From Bacteroidales bacterium (GTDB lineage Bacteria > Bacteroidota > Bacteroidia > Bacteroidales > UBA932), in the NCBI GenBank assembly GCA_017480345.1, contig JAFVAU010000019.1, positions 62,001 to 126,000 of the forward strand: a DNA stretch of 64,000 nt. Reading direction: 5' to 3'. Position 1 is the stretch's first letter. Every line of letters starts with the position of its first letter. The notes under the pieces were generated by a model. It saw only the letters and a program-made list of their open reading frames with translations, ran no database searches and had not been told where the DNA came from. Positions 41,890-51,029 of the stretch are shown here, piece by piece. A program made the translations under genes and the position numbers.

Positions 41890-42888
41890 TTACACGATAC
41901 TGGTGCGCTTGGTGAACTCGATGATTTCCGGGATGTAGCCGAAGGCCAGGCCGGTCACGGTGTCGGCGCAGCCGTAGTAGATGGCGATGCGGCCGGTGGC
42001 GCTGTCGTGCAGGGCGGCGCAGGGGAAGGTGACGTTGGGAACGTCTCCCATGCACTCGTACGGCATCTGGGGGGAGATGAGGTAGGGGCCGCTGCGGGCA
42101 ATCACCTTCCAGGGCTCGTCACGGTCCAGCAGGGCGCTGCCGAAGCTGTACACGTAGCCGTTGCAGCTGTGGAGCACGCCATGGTGGAAGAGCAGCCAGC
42201 CTTCGGAGGTCTCGATAGGAACGGGGCCGGCACCGATCTTCATGCACTGCCAGGCGCTCTGCTCAAAGGGGGCGGGAGCCATCACGTGGCGGTGGTGTCC
42301 CCAGAACTCCATGTCCGGAGATTCGCTGTAGAAAATGTCTCCGAAGGCGGTGTGGCCGGTGTCGGAGGGGCGGGAGAGCATGGCATATCGGCCATTGATC
42401 TTGCGGGGGAAGAGCACGCCGTTGCGGTTGTAGGGCAGGAAGGCGTTCTCCACCTGGTGGAAGGTCTTGAAGTCCAGCGTCCAGGCCAGGCCGATGGTGG
42501 GACCATGGTAGCCGTTGCACCAGCTCACCCAGTACTTGCCGTCGATGAGGGCCACGCGGGGGTCGTAGCCGTACACCCACTGGCCCACCTCGGGACCGCC
42601 GCCGGTGAAGCGGATGGTATCGGCCTCGATGTTCCAATGGATGCCGTCCTTGGAGAAGCCGGCGTGGAGGGTCATGCGGCGGTTGGTGTCGTCGCAGCGG
42701 AAGACGCCGGCAAAGCCGTCTTCAAACGGCACGACGGCGCTGTTGAAAATGCTGTTGGAGTTTTCCAGCAGGTCCCGCGGAATCACGGGATTGGCGCTGT
42801 ATCTCCAGAGAGGGGCCTTGCAGCCCTGCGGGCGGTCTTCCCAAGGCATATTGGGAAGGGGTTTTCCTTCAATGATTATCTGACTCAT
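41890..42888 (-). CDS. GH130 family beta-mannoside phosphorylase
   Basis: 332 residues, no signal peptide, so cytosolic. It forms the five-bladed beta-propeller of GH130: [68 protein letters not shown] with the catalytic-region Asp, and [24 protein letters not shown]. The family phosphorolyses beta-1,4-mannosides; forms of this length include mannosyl-N-acetylglucosamine phosphorylase, which would finish N-glycan core breakdown after GH92/GH125 action. That exact specificity is an inference. ATG 42888 overlaps the stop of the short LacI-type regulator by 4 bases. It is the last gene of the six-gene minus-strand operon. Confidence 0.88.
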   Translation of the reverse strand: MSQIIIEGKPLPNMPWEDRPQGCKAPLWRYSANPVIPRDLLENSNSIFNSAVVPFEDGFAGVFRCDDTNRRMTLHAGFSKDGIHWNIEADTIRFTGGGPEVGQWVYGYDPRVALIDGKYWVSWCNGYHGPTIGLAWTLDFKTFHQVENAFLPYNRNGVLFPRKINGRYAMLSRPSDTGHTAFGDIFYSESPDMEFWGHHRHVMAPAPFEQSAWQCMKIGAGPVPIETSEGWLLFHHGVLHSCNGYVYSFGSALLDRDEPWKVIARSGPYLISPQMPYECMGDVPNVTFPCAALHDSATGRIAIYYGCADTVTGLAFGYIPEIIEFTKRTSIV

Positions 42889-43367
42889 AGCTTGCTGATT
42901 AGATTCTGTATGGTTTGGTCCGGTTTTTCCTCGCCGGCTATTACATAGGGAATGCCGCAAAGCTTGACGGCATCCGTGAGTTCTTTCTTTTCTTCCTGCG
43001 GCAGCAGGGCCACCAGCCCCCGGGCTTCCGAGAAGGCCCTTACTAAGTGAGCATAATGCACAGGGTCTTTCTGGGCGCTGCCCACTTGGACGGTATAGCC
43101 CCGGCGGTAGGCACTGTGGGTAAGCTGCTCTATCCACAAGGCGTTGGCCTCCAACTCGGGAACCACCACGCCCACAAGCCGGGCGGAAGGCCACTGCGTG
43201 CGCACCGGTGCCTCCGCAGGCCTGTATCCCAGCTGCCGGGCCGCCTCCAGCACCCGTTCACGGGTCTGGGCGCCCACCCGGTTCTTCCCGTTGAAGACAA
43301 AGGAAACCAGGGAGGGCGACACGCCGGCGGCCAGGGCCACGTCCTTTATGGTGACGTTTTTAGGCAT
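42885..43367 (-). CDS. Short LacI-type transcriptional regulator (160 residues)
   Basis: The N-terminus is a full LacI helix-turn-helix and hinge ([46 protein letters not shown]). After it come only about 100 residues matching the first part of the sugar-binding domain ([35 protein letters not shown], ending [22 protein letters not shown]). Normal family members have about 340 residues. The rest is not in another frame: the GH130 start codon overlaps the stop by 4 bases. The start overlaps the patatin stop region by 8 bases. It may regulate the glycosidase operon by dimerising without a full ligand pocket, or be a fixed repressor; both are guesses. Confidence 0.8.
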   Translation of the reverse strand: MPKNVTIKDVALAAGVSPSLVSFVFNGKNRVGAQTRERVLEAARQLGYRPAEAPVRTQWPSARLVGVVVPELEANALWIEQLTHSAYRRGYTVQVGSAQKDPVHYAHLVRAFSEARGLVALLPQEEKKELTDAVKLCGIPYVIAGEEKPDQTIQNLISKL

Positions 43368-44268
43368 GCTTCCTTTCGTATTCGTCCAGGGCGTCGGCCA
43401 TGAGCTGGCGGCCTTTCTGAGCAATTTCCTGGGCGTGGGAGTAGCCGTACACCCCGTGATAGGAGTCGAAGGGCAGGCTCACCAGCACGTCCGGAGGCGT
43501 GAGCTCGATGCCCATGCGGGACAGGCTGCAGTTCATGATGCCGAAGCTGCGCTGCAGCACGGTGTAGAAGTTGTCCGATGCATCCACAGGAATCCAGTTC
43601 TCCCGGCCGCTGGCTTCCAGCTGGCGGGTTTGCAGACCGGCCTGGATGCGGCCCAGGAGCGTATGGTCCGACTCGCGGGAAATGGCTTCGCGGCTGTCCA
43701 GGTAGCCCTGGATTTCCGCCGCGTCAATCTGGTTCACGTTGAAGCCCACCAGGATGTCTCCCTCCGTGCGGGCCACCCGGTTCAGGGGGAAGGTGTTCAC
43801 CATGCCGCCGTCCACCAGCGTGCGTCCCTTCCACACCACGGGTTTGAACATGGACGGGATGGAGATGGAGGCGCGGATGGCTTCAAACAGGGGCCCCTCC
43901 CGGAAAATCACTTCCTCTCCGGTGTACAGGTCTGTGGCCACGGCTGTGAAGGGGATGGGGAGGTCTTCTATGTTTACCTCCGGCACGCGGGCCTTGATTT
44001 CCTTGATGACGCGCTCTCCCTTGACCAGGTAATTCCGGCTCACGGATACGTCCATGAGCGACACAACCTTTACCGGATCCAGGCCGAAGAGCCACTCCTT
44101 GAAGGCGTCCAGGCCTCCCGCCGCGTAAATGCCGCCCACCAGGGAACCGGCACTGGCCCCGGCTACGGAGCTTATCTCATACCCGCGGGAAAGGAGCTCT
44201 TCAATGGCTCCGATGTAGGCGAATCCGCGCGGGCCGCCGCTGGCAAGGACTAAGGCAACTTTCTTCAT
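43360..44268 (-). CDS. Patatin-like phospholipase family protein
   Basis: 302 residues with the patatin Ser-Asp dyad: oxyanion loop SGGPRGFAYIG (Gly11-Gly12), nucleophile GASAG (Ser39), and DGG (Asp153) in TLVDGGMVNTFPL. There is no signal peptide, so it is probably cytosolic or membrane-associated. It would hydrolyse acyl esters of lipids (PNPLA/RssA-like). Its place inside a glycosidase operon is odd: it lies 3 bases after GH29 and overlaps the LacI-type gene. It might remove acyl groups from lipid-linked or acylated glycans, or simply have been caught in the operon. Confidence 0.9.
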   Translation of the reverse strand: MKKVALVLASGGPRGFAYIGAIEELLSRGYEISSVAGASAGSLVGGIYAAGGLDAFKEWLFGLDPVKVVSLMDVSVSRNYLVKGERVIKEIKARVPEVNIEDLPIPFTAVATDLYTGEEVIFREGPLFEAIRASISIPSMFKPVVWKGRTLVDGGMVNTFPLNRVARTEGDILVGFNVNQIDAAEIQGYLDSREAISRESDHTLLGRIQAGLQTRQLEASGRENWIPVDASDNFYTVLQRSFGIMNCSLSRMGIELTPPDVLVSLPFDSYHGVYGYSHAQEIAQKGRQLMADALDEYERKHA

Positions 44269-44271
44269 TTC

Positions 44272-45615
44272 TTATTCGGAATAAATGGAATCGTAATACA
44301 GGCCGATATCTTTCAGGAGCGGTTTGGCCAGGGCATCCGTCACCCTTACCCGAAGGTTCTCGCAACGGGTGGCGGGGACCAGCAGGATGCGCTTGCGGCC
44401 CACGGTGGTCTCCTGGGCCAGGGGAGCCCAGCCATCGGCCGTCTGAACTTCCACGGTGAAGCCGGAAATCCGCTGCCCCTTGGCAATGTCTTCCTGCAGG
44501 ACCACCCGGTTGAAGGGCTTGTCTGCCTGGACTTTCACCGTCCAGGTATTGCCCTCCCGGCTCTGGCCCAGGGCCAGGTTATCGGCAAAGATCTGGTCCA
44601 GCGCCTGCCGGAATTCCATCAGGCGGATGGAGTCCACCTCGTGGATGTGGCCGCGGGTGTCCGGCGGCACATTGAGCAGCAGCAGGGAATTGCGCCCCAC
44701 GCTCTTGTAGTAGATGCTCAGCAGTTCGTTTACGGACTTGACCAGGATGTTCTCGGACGCTTTCCAGAACCAGCCCGGGCGGATGGAAACATCGGACTCG
44801 GAGGGAATCCAGGCCTCGCCGTCGGGGTCTCCCTGGTTGAGGTACGTTTCGTAGTCTCCGGGAAGCTGCTCATGGAAGGCGCTGTTCTTGGCGGGGGAGA
44901 AAGTGGACCAGCTGGTCCGGCCGGCATGACCGTTCTCATTGCCCACCCAGCGGCAGCCGGGGCCCACGTTGGAGAAAACGATGGCGTGGGGCTGCCATTT
45001 GAATACCTCGTTATGGAAAAGCTCCCAGTCGTAGACCTGGCGCTTTCCGTTGGGGCCTTCTCCGCAGGCGCCGTCGAACCACTGCTCAAACACGGGTCCG
45101 TAGCCGGAGAGGGCGCTTTCCAGCGTCTGGCGGAACACCTCGTTGTAGGCGTCCGTGCCGTAGGTGGGGTCGTGCCGGTCCCAGGGGGAGATGTAGATGC
45201 CGAACTTGAGCCCCTCCTCTGCACAGGCTTCGGAAAGCTCCTTCAGGACGTCTCCCTTACCGCCGCGCCAGGAGCTTTCCCGCACGGTGTGTTTGGAAAC
45301 CGGATTGGGCCAGAGGCAGAAGCCGTCGTGGTGTTTGCCGGTGATGATGATGCCCTTGAAGCCGGCGGCCTTGGCCGTGCGCGCCCATTGGCGGCAGTCC
45401 AGGTCCGTGGGGTTGAAGAGGTCTTCGGCCTCCGTTCCTTCTCCCCATTCCAGGCCGGTGAAGGTGTTGGGGCCGAAGTGGCAGAACATATTCAGTTCCA
45501 TATCCTGCCATTCTATCTGCTCCGGGGTGGGAACGGCCCCGAAGGGCGCTTCCTCCGTAACGCAGGAGGCCAGCAGTAGGCCTGCGAGGGCCATATAAGA
45601 GAGTCTTTTATTCAT
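44272..45615 (-). CDS. GH29 alpha-L-fucosidase lipoprotein
   Basis: 447 residues with a lipobox signal peptide (LLASC, Cys18). The catalytic (beta/alpha)8 domain shows FCHFGPNTFTGLEWGEG, ITGKHHDGFCLWPN (KHHDGF at 94-99) and the nucleophile region FEQWFDGACG (Asp181). A C-terminal beta-sandwich follows (from about residue 340). GH29 enzymes are retaining and release alpha-1,2/3/4/6-fucose; the subfamily (narrow A or 1,3/4-specific B) is not certain, though the short GPGCRWVGNENG segment is seen in B-type enzymes. It overlaps the end of the GH2 gene by 8 bases. Confidence 0.92.
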   Translation of the reverse strand: MNKRLSYMALAGLLLASCVTEEAPFGAVPTPEQIEWQDMELNMFCHFGPNTFTGLEWGEGTEAEDLFNPTDLDCRQWARTAKAAGFKGIIITGKHHDGFCLWPNPVSKHTVRESSWRGGKGDVLKELSEACAEEGLKFGIYISPWDRHDPTYGTDAYNEVFRQTLESALSGYGPVFEQWFDGACGEGPNGKRQVYDWELFHNEVFKWQPHAIVFSNVGPGCRWVGNENGHAGRTSWSTFSPAKNSAFHEQLPGDYETYLNQGDPDGEAWIPSESDVSIRPGWFWKASENILVKSVNELLSIYYKSVGRNSLLLLNVPPDTRGHIHEVDSIRLMEFRQALDQIFADNLALGQSREGNTWTVKVQADKPFNRVVLQEDIAKGQRISGFTVEVQTADGWAPLAQETTVGRKRILLVPATRCENLRVRVTDALAKPLLKDIGLYYDSIYSE

Positions 45616-48600
45616 ATCGGGCTGCTTTGGAAGGTTTGTCGGGGGTAAGGGTGAAGTTGTAGCTGTAGCTTTCCGTGCTCCAGAGGGTGCGGTCCCTTTC
45701 CGGGCGGGAACCCCAGCTGTCGTAACCGCCCAAACCGCTCATCTTATAGTCTATGCATACTTCGGTGAAGTCCCGGGGCGTAACGTCGCAGAGGTGCGTC
45801 TGGCTTTTCTGCACTCCGCCGTCCAGGTCCTCAATGCTCATGCGGAGGGCGTTGAACTCGAAAGGCTCCGCGCCGCGCGCCACCGTGAAGCCGCCCACGG
45901 AGAGCCATTCGGTATCCGTGTGGTGGCCGCATTCCTGGGGACGCACATAGGGATAGTACTGCTCATCCACGGAGGACTCCCAGATGCGCTTGAAGGTGCC
46001 GGAGCGGCGGTCCCAGTAGTTCTCCACGGGGCCGCGGCCGAAGTAGCTGAAGGAATAATCGGCCACCCTCAGGCGGAAGCCCAGTCGGGGGATTTCCACA
46101 TTCTTGTCTGTGCCCGGGGCGGTGGAGACGCTGATGGACAGGGTTCCGTCGGGGTAGACGGTGTAGTTTTCGGAGGCCCGTACGCCGCGGCCTTTCAAGG
46201 CAATGAGGACGGTGCCGTTATCCTGCTTGGACACGCTCACCTGCTCCGGCTTCTCGGGCGTCTTGAACTGGATAGTTCTCACGGGAGCGTTGTTGCCATA
46301 GTCGTTGTCAATGGGCGCGCGCCAGAAGTTGGGACGGATGCCGAAGGAAGGATCCACCAGATCCATCCCTTTCACCTTCCAGCTCTTGACAAAGCCTTCC
46401 ACCTTGTCAAACACCAGCTCCATGGAGCCGCTTCTCACCACCACCTGGGTGTCTCCGTTGGTGTAGGAGAGGTCTCCCTTGGCCTGGCGCGGTTTTTTGG
46501 CCGATGTGTCCTTGATCAGGACCTCGTCGCAGGCCAGGACGGTACCCTTCTCCACGAGGGGAAGATTCCGGGAGGCCGATACTTCGAAGAAGATGCGGTA
46601 TTGGCCGGTTTTTTTCATCCGGGGCAGTTTTACCTTGAACTGCTCGGCCGTCTGGGGTGCGGTCCGGAACTTTTTCTTGTGGGTGAACCACCAGAAGGGG
46701 CGCTTGCCGTCCCGCTCTACCCAGTATTTTACCGTGTACTGGCTCAGGTCCGTGAAATAATGCCGGTTGAAGATTTCAAACAGGCCGCTGCCCGCATCCA
46801 CGGCGCGGATGCTCACATCCTGGTACACATGCTTGACTTCGTAGAAGCCGGGGTGCGGGTCCCGGTCGGGGTTCACCAGGCCGTTGCAGCAGAAATTGGC
46901 GTCGGAGGGGGCGTTTTCCCCGTAGTCTCCGCCGTAAGTCCAGCCGCGCTCCTTGTCGTAGAGGCCCTGGTCCACCCAGTCCCAGATAAAGCCGCCCTGC
47001 AGGTGCTTGTGGGCATAGATGTATTCCCACTGCCAGTCCAGGGAACCGTTGGAGTTGCCCATGGCGTGGGAGTACTCGCAGGGGATGACGGGCCGGCCGC
47101 TTTCCTGCTCTCCCATGCGGCGGAACCACTCGGCCCCGGGGTACATGGGATTGATAATGTCCGTGTTCCATTCCCGTTCCGCCCTCTCATACACGACGGG
47201 GCGGTTCTGGCCATCGGCCTCCAGGGCCTTGAGGACCTTGTAGGTCTCGTAGAAGTTTACGCCGTTGCCGGCCTCGTTGCCCAGGGAGAGGATGGTTACG
47301 CAAGGGTAGCCGGCCGTGCGGTAATACATGTTGAGGGTGCGGTCCAGGTGTTTTTCATACCACTCCGGCTTGTTGCCCAGGGTTTTCTTGAGGTCATAGC
47401 CCATGCCATGGGTTTCGATATTGGCTTCGTCATACACATAGAAGCCCAGGGAGTCGCAGAGTTCGTAGAACTCCCGCTGCTGGGGATAGTGGCAGGTGCG
47501 GATGGCGTTGATATTGCAGAGCTTCATGAGCCTCAGGTCTTCCAGGATGTTTTCCCGGGTGGTGTAGTGGCCGGTATAGGGGTTGTGCTCATGCAGGTTC
47601 ACACCCTTGAATTTCACGGGCTGGCCGTTCACCAGGAAGGCCTTCACGTCCCTTTCCCCGTCTTTCACCGTAACAATTTCCAAGCGGCGGAAACCCACGT
47701 GGAAGCGGGTGTATTCCCCGTTCACGCGCAGTACCAGGGTGTAGAGCTCGGGCGTTTCGGCGCTCCAGCGACGGACCTCGGGAATACTTTCCGGGACGGA
47801 TTCCACAGAGCCGGAGAACTGGAAGGAGGCGTCGGCCACGGCCTTCCCGTCCTTGTCCAAGAGTTCATAGAACACGTCCGTGGGCTCTGCAGCCGTCATT
47901 TTTAGTTGGAACAGGCCGGTGGTCAAATCGGTGTCCAGGGTGGAGACCACCCGGAAGTTGAAACCGCTATGTTTGCTCTCGCTGGAAAGGTAAACGTCCC
48001 GCTCCAGGCCGGAGATGCGCCAGAAATCCTGGTCTTCCAGCCAGGAGGCCTGGGTGTAGCGGTAAATCTTCAGCATCAGCTCGTTCTCTCCGGGCTGCAG
48101 GGCCTCCGTAATGCGGAAGCGGGCCAGGTCCTTGGAGTCTTCGCAGTAGCCAATCTCCTGGCCGTTTACATACACATAGGTGCCGCTCTTGCTGCCGCAG
48201 AGGTTCAGATACACCTCCCGTCCCTTCCAGCCGTCCGGAACGGTGAAGCTGCGCCGGTACAGGGCGGAGGGAACGGCCTCCGGGAGAACGCCGGGAACGG
48301 GATTCTCCGGGCAGAAGTCAAAGAGGATGTTGGTATAGATGGCGGTGCCCCATCCCTGGACTTCCCAGTTGCCGGGAACTTGAATCTTGTCCCAGGAGGA
48401 GGGGATGCCCATCTGACGATGGTCCTCAAAATACTTGAAGTCCCAGGTGCCGTTCAGGCTCCTGTAGTTTTCGCTTTCGCGGAAACCTTTGGAGAGGGCG
48501 TCTCCCCGGCTGGCGAAGTAGACAAGCTCCGTGCGCTGGGTTTCCGCATTCACGGAGGTGGTGTGGATGTCCTGCCAGAAGGGCAGTGTGACGGTTAATA

Positions 48601-48619
48601 ATAATACTGTGATATTCAT
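45608..48619 (-). CDS. GH2 beta-galactosidase (LacZ type)
   Basis: 1003 residues with the five-domain LacZ layout: sugar-binding jelly roll, immunoglobulin-like domain, (beta/alpha)8 barrel, second Ig-like domain and the C-terminal beta-galactosidase small-chain domain. The acid/base is Glu449 in SLGNEAGN and the nucleophile is Glu515 in PCEYSHAMGNS. The first 20 residues are hydrophobic (MNITVLLLTVTLPFW) and could be a weak signal peptide, so location is uncertain. It likely removes beta-galactose from glycan antennae. The gene begins 4 bases after the GH3 stop and overlaps GH29. Confidence 0.94.
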   Translation of the reverse strand: MNITVLLLTVTLPFWQDIHTTSVNAETQRTELVYFASRGDALSKGFRESENYRSLNGTWDFKYFEDHRQMGIPSSWDKIQVPGNWEVQGWGTAIYTNILFDFCPENPVPGVLPEAVPSALYRRSFTVPDGWKGREVYLNLCGSKSGTYVYVNGQEIGYCEDSKDLARFRITEALQPGENELMLKIYRYTQASWLEDQDFWRISGLERDVYLSSESKHSGFNFRVVSTLDTDLTTGLFQLKMTAAEPTDVFYELLDKDGKAVADASFQFSGSVESVPESIPEVRRWSAETPELYTLVLRVNGEYTRFHVGFRRLEIVTVKDGERDVKAFLVNGQPVKFKGVNLHEHNPYTGHYTTRENILEDLRLMKLCNINAIRTCHYPQQREFYELCDSLGFYVYDEANIETHGMGYDLKKTLGNKPEWYEKHLDRTLNMYYRTAGYPCVTILSLGNEAGNGVNFYETYKVLKALEADGQNRPVVYERAEREWNTDIINPMYPGAEWFRRMGEQESGRPVIPCEYSHAMGNSNGSLDWQWEYIYAHKHLQGGFIWDWVDQGLYDKERGWTYGGDYGENAPSDANFCCNGLVNPDRDPHPGFYEVKHVYQDVSIRAVDAGSGLFEIFNRHYFTDLSQYTVKYWVERDGKRPFWWFTHKKKFRTAPQTAEQFKVKLPRMKKTGQYRIFFEVSASRNLPLVEKGTVLACDEVLIKDTSAKKPRQAKGDLSYTNGDTQVVVRSGSMELVFDKVEGFVKSWKVKGMDLVDPSFGIRPNFWRAPIDNDYGNNAPVRTIQFKTPEKPEQVSVSKQDNGTVLIALKGRGVRASENYTVYPDGTLSISVSTAPGTDKNVEIPRLGFRLRVADYSFSYFGRGPVENYWDRRSGTFKRIWESSVDEQYYPYVRPQECGHHTDTEWLSVGGFTVARGAEPFEFNALRMSIEDLDGGVQKSQTHLCDVTPRDFTEVCIDYKMSGLGGYDSWGSRPERDRTLWSTESYSYNFTLTPDKPSKAARYE

Positions 48620-48623
48620 GTGG

Positions 48624-51023
48624 TTATTGGTAATTGATTATTGTTTTGAGGCGGATGTCCTCCGAGGAGGCGCCCACTTGGAGCTCGAATTCTCCGGGTT
48701 CCACCACCCTTTCCATGGCGGGGTTCACCAGCTCGAAGGCGCTGCGCTGCAGGGGCAGACTCACGGTAACGGTCTCTCCCGGGCCGATGGCCTTCACGCG
48801 GCGGAAGGCGCAGAGCTGCTTGCGCGGCCGGGCGGTGGAGGCCGTGAGGTCCCGGATATACACCTGCACCACCTCGTCTCCGGCCAGGGTGCCGTCATTG
48901 GTCACGTCCACCTTCACGCAGGCCTGGTCCGGCACCGTTCCTTCCACGCGGAGGTTGCTGTAAGTGAACGTGGAGTAGCTGAGCCCGTATCCGAAGGGGT
49001 ACAGGGGAGCGGCGCTCTCTTCCACATAGTCGTGGCTGTAGGGCAGCTTCCTGTTGTAATAGACGGGAGTCTGGCCCACGCTGCGGGGTACGCTCACGCT
49101 CAGGCGTCCGGCGGGGTTGTAGCGGCCCAGCAGGACATCGGCAAGGGCCCTTCCGCCTTCGCCTCCGGGATACCAGAGGGTGAGGAGGGCGTCGGCGTTC
49201 TCGTGGGCCCATCTCTTGTCCAGCGGGCGGCCTTCGATATACACCACCACCAGCGGTTTGCCGGTGGCTTTGAGCTCCTTCAGAAGTTGCGGCTGCACGC
49301 CCAGCAGGTCCAGGGTGCTGCGGTCGAAGCCTTCGCCGGCCTCCATGTCGGAAACGGCGGTCCGGTCCACCATGGCGGCACCGGTGTCAATGTATTTGGT
49401 GCGGAAATCCCGGGCCGATGACCCGCCCACCACGGCCACCACCACGTCGGAGCGGCGGGCGGCCTGGACGGCCTCGGCTATGTTGGCGGTCTTGGTGTCC
49501 CGTACGGCGCAGCCCTTCACATAGGTGACGGCGGCACCGGCTTCCTTGAGCCCGCGGAGCATGGTGACCACGTTCTCCGGGGCCTGCGGGGCGGTATAGT
49601 CTCCCAGCTGGTTGTACAGGTTGTCCGCATTGGGCCCCACCAGGGCGATGCGGGTGCCGGCCCTGAGGGGCAGGATGCCGTTGTTCCTGAGGAGCGTCAC
49701 GCCTTCGCGGGCGGCCTGGGCGGCCACGGCCAGGTTTTCGGGGGAACGGACTTCATCGGCCGATCCTTCCGGCAGGTAGGGGTTGTCAAAGAGGCCGGCT
49801 TCGAACTTCCTTACGAGAACGCGCTTCACGGCGCGGTCCAGGGTGGCCATGGAGACGCGGCCCGCCTCTACGGATTCCTTGAGGAGGGCGTAGCAGTGGG
49901 CCCCCAGGTCCACGTCCACGCCGGCGTTCAGGGCCATTTCGCCGGCCTGCTGCCGGTCTTTTGCCACATGGTGGCTGGCATAGATGCCGTCGATGCTCTC
50001 CAGGTCGCTCACCACAAAGCCCGGGAAGTTCCAGCGCTCATGCAACACGCCGGTGAGGAGTTCCTCGTTGCAGGTGGAGGGGATGCCGTCGATGGTGTTG
50101 TAGCTGGTCATCACCGAGAGGGCGCCCCCGTCGATGGCCGCCTTGAAGGTGGGCAGCACATTTTCCTCCAGGTCTCTGGGGCCTATGTGGGAGGGACTTC
50201 CGTTATGGCCGCCTTCGGGAATGCCATACGCCACAAAATGCTTGAGGGTGGAGATGACGCCCTCCGAAGAGGTGCCCCTCACCATGGCCGATGCCAGCTG
50301 GGAGGTGAGATAAACGTCTTCTCCGTAGGTTTCCTCCACGCGGGACCAGCGGGGTTCGCGGGAAAGGTCTATCACCGGGCCGTAGCCGATGGTGCCGCCC
50401 TGCGCCATCAGTTCCTTGCCGATGACGCGGCCCACCTCTTCCAGGAGTTCGGTGTCCCAGCTGGCGCTGAGGCCGATGGAAGTGGGGAAGACGGTGGTCC
50501 CTATAGCCATGTGCCCGTGGGGAGCTTCCTCCGCCAGGATGATGGGGATGCCCAGGCGGGTGGAATCCATGGCATAGCGCTGCAGGGCGTTGTAGGCCCG
50601 GGCGGAGAGCCGGGGATTGAGCCCGGTCTCCAGGGTCTTGCGGGTCCAGGGATCGGCCCGGAACGTGGCCCAGAGCATACCGCCGTGCTGTTCCCGGATG
50701 AATGTCCTATAGGCGTCCGAGATACGGACGGATGCCCGGTCGTTGCCGGGCATGACGTTGGCGTCGTTGCCGGGCATGACGTCACCCCCGACCTGATCGG
50801 GGGTCACTTTTTCGTACATGGGCCAGCCCAGCGGGCACAGGAGCTGCCCCAGTTTCTCCTCTACGCTCATGCGGGCGATGAGGTCATCGGCCCTGGCGGA
50901 AGAAGGCTGGGAGGCGTCTTTGTACAGCGGCGCCTTGGAATCGCAGGAAAGGAGGATGGGTGCAGCCAGGAAAAGGGCTGCCAGGCTTTTCACAAGGGTG
51001 GAATGGAAAACAGTGTTTTGCAT
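48624..51023 (-). CDS. GH3 family beta-glycosidase lipoprotein with repeat-derived in-frame insert
   Basis: 799 residues, with a lipobox in PILLSC. It contains the GH3 N-terminal barrel (LGIPIILAEEAPHGHMAIGTTVFPTSIGL, KHFVAYG), nucleophile Asp340 in FPGFVVSDLESIDG, the C-terminal alpha/beta sandwich and a fibronectin III-like domain at the end. This is the beta-glucosidase/xylosidase type; the sugar is undetermined. Residues 73-98 (around QVGGDVMPGNDANVMPGNDR) are encoded by short palindromic repeats at 50731-50807, between VEEKLGQLLCPLGWPMY and the ISDAYRTFIREQ segment. Start ATG 51023 gives the signal peptide; it lies only 6 bases past a -7 box. It is the first gene of the glycosidase operon. 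Confidence 0.92.
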   Translation of the reverse strand: MQNTVFHSTLVKSLAALFLAAPILLSCDSKAPLYKDASQPSSARADDLIARMSVEEKLGQLLCPLGWPMYEKVTPDQVGGDVMPGNDANVMPGNDRASVRISDAYRTFIREQHGGMLWATFRADPWTRKTLETGLNPRLSARAYNALQRYAMDSTRLGIPIILAEEAPHGHMAIGTTVFPTSIGLSASWDTELLEEVGRVIGKELMAQGGTIGYGPVIDLSREPRWSRVEETYGEDVYLTSQLASAMVRGTSSEGVISTLKHFVAYGIPEGGHNGSPSHIGPRDLEENVLPTFKAAIDGGALSVMTSYNTIDGIPSTCNEELLTGVLHERWNFPGFVVSDLESIDGIYASHHVAKDRQQAGEMALNAGVDVDLGAHCYALLKESVEAGRVSMATLDRAVKRVLVRKFEAGLFDNPYLPEGSADEVRSPENLAVAAQAAREGVTLLRNNGILPLRAGTRIALVGPNADNLYNQLGDYTAPQAPENVVTMLRGLKEAGAAVTYVKGCAVRDTKTANIAEAVQAARRSDVVVAVVGGSSARDFRTKYIDTGAAMVDRTAVSDMEAGEGFDRSTLDLLGVQPQLLKELKATGKPLVVVYIEGRPLDKRWAHENADALLTLWYPGGEGGRALADVLLGRYNPAGRLSVSVPRSVGQTPVYYNRKLPYSHDYVEESAAPLYPFGYGLSYSTFTYSNLRVEGTVPDQACVKVDVTNDGTLAGDEVVQVYIRDLTASTARPRKQLCAFRRVKAIGPGETVTVSLPLQRSAFELVNPAMERVVEPGEFELQVGASSEDIRLKTIINYQ
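50731..50807. repeat. Cluster of short GTCAT-type palindromes inserted in the GH3 gene
   Basis: Hairpin ATGCCCGG/CCGGGCAT at 50732-50753; a direct repeat CGTTGCCGGGCATGACG at 50741-50757 and 50765-50781 (24-base period); and hairpin ACCCCCGA/TCGGGGGT at 50784-50804. The first is the same repeat type as 13185-13210. In the GH3 reading frame the cluster encodes VMPGND twice. Confidence 0.88.
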
Positions 51024-51029
51024 ATTGTA

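Noticed and set aside
42885..43367. Full-length LacI gene broken by a frameshift
   Set aside because: The bases after the stop are fully used by the GH130 gene, whose ATG overlaps the stop; there is no remaining sugar-binding-domain sequence in any frame.
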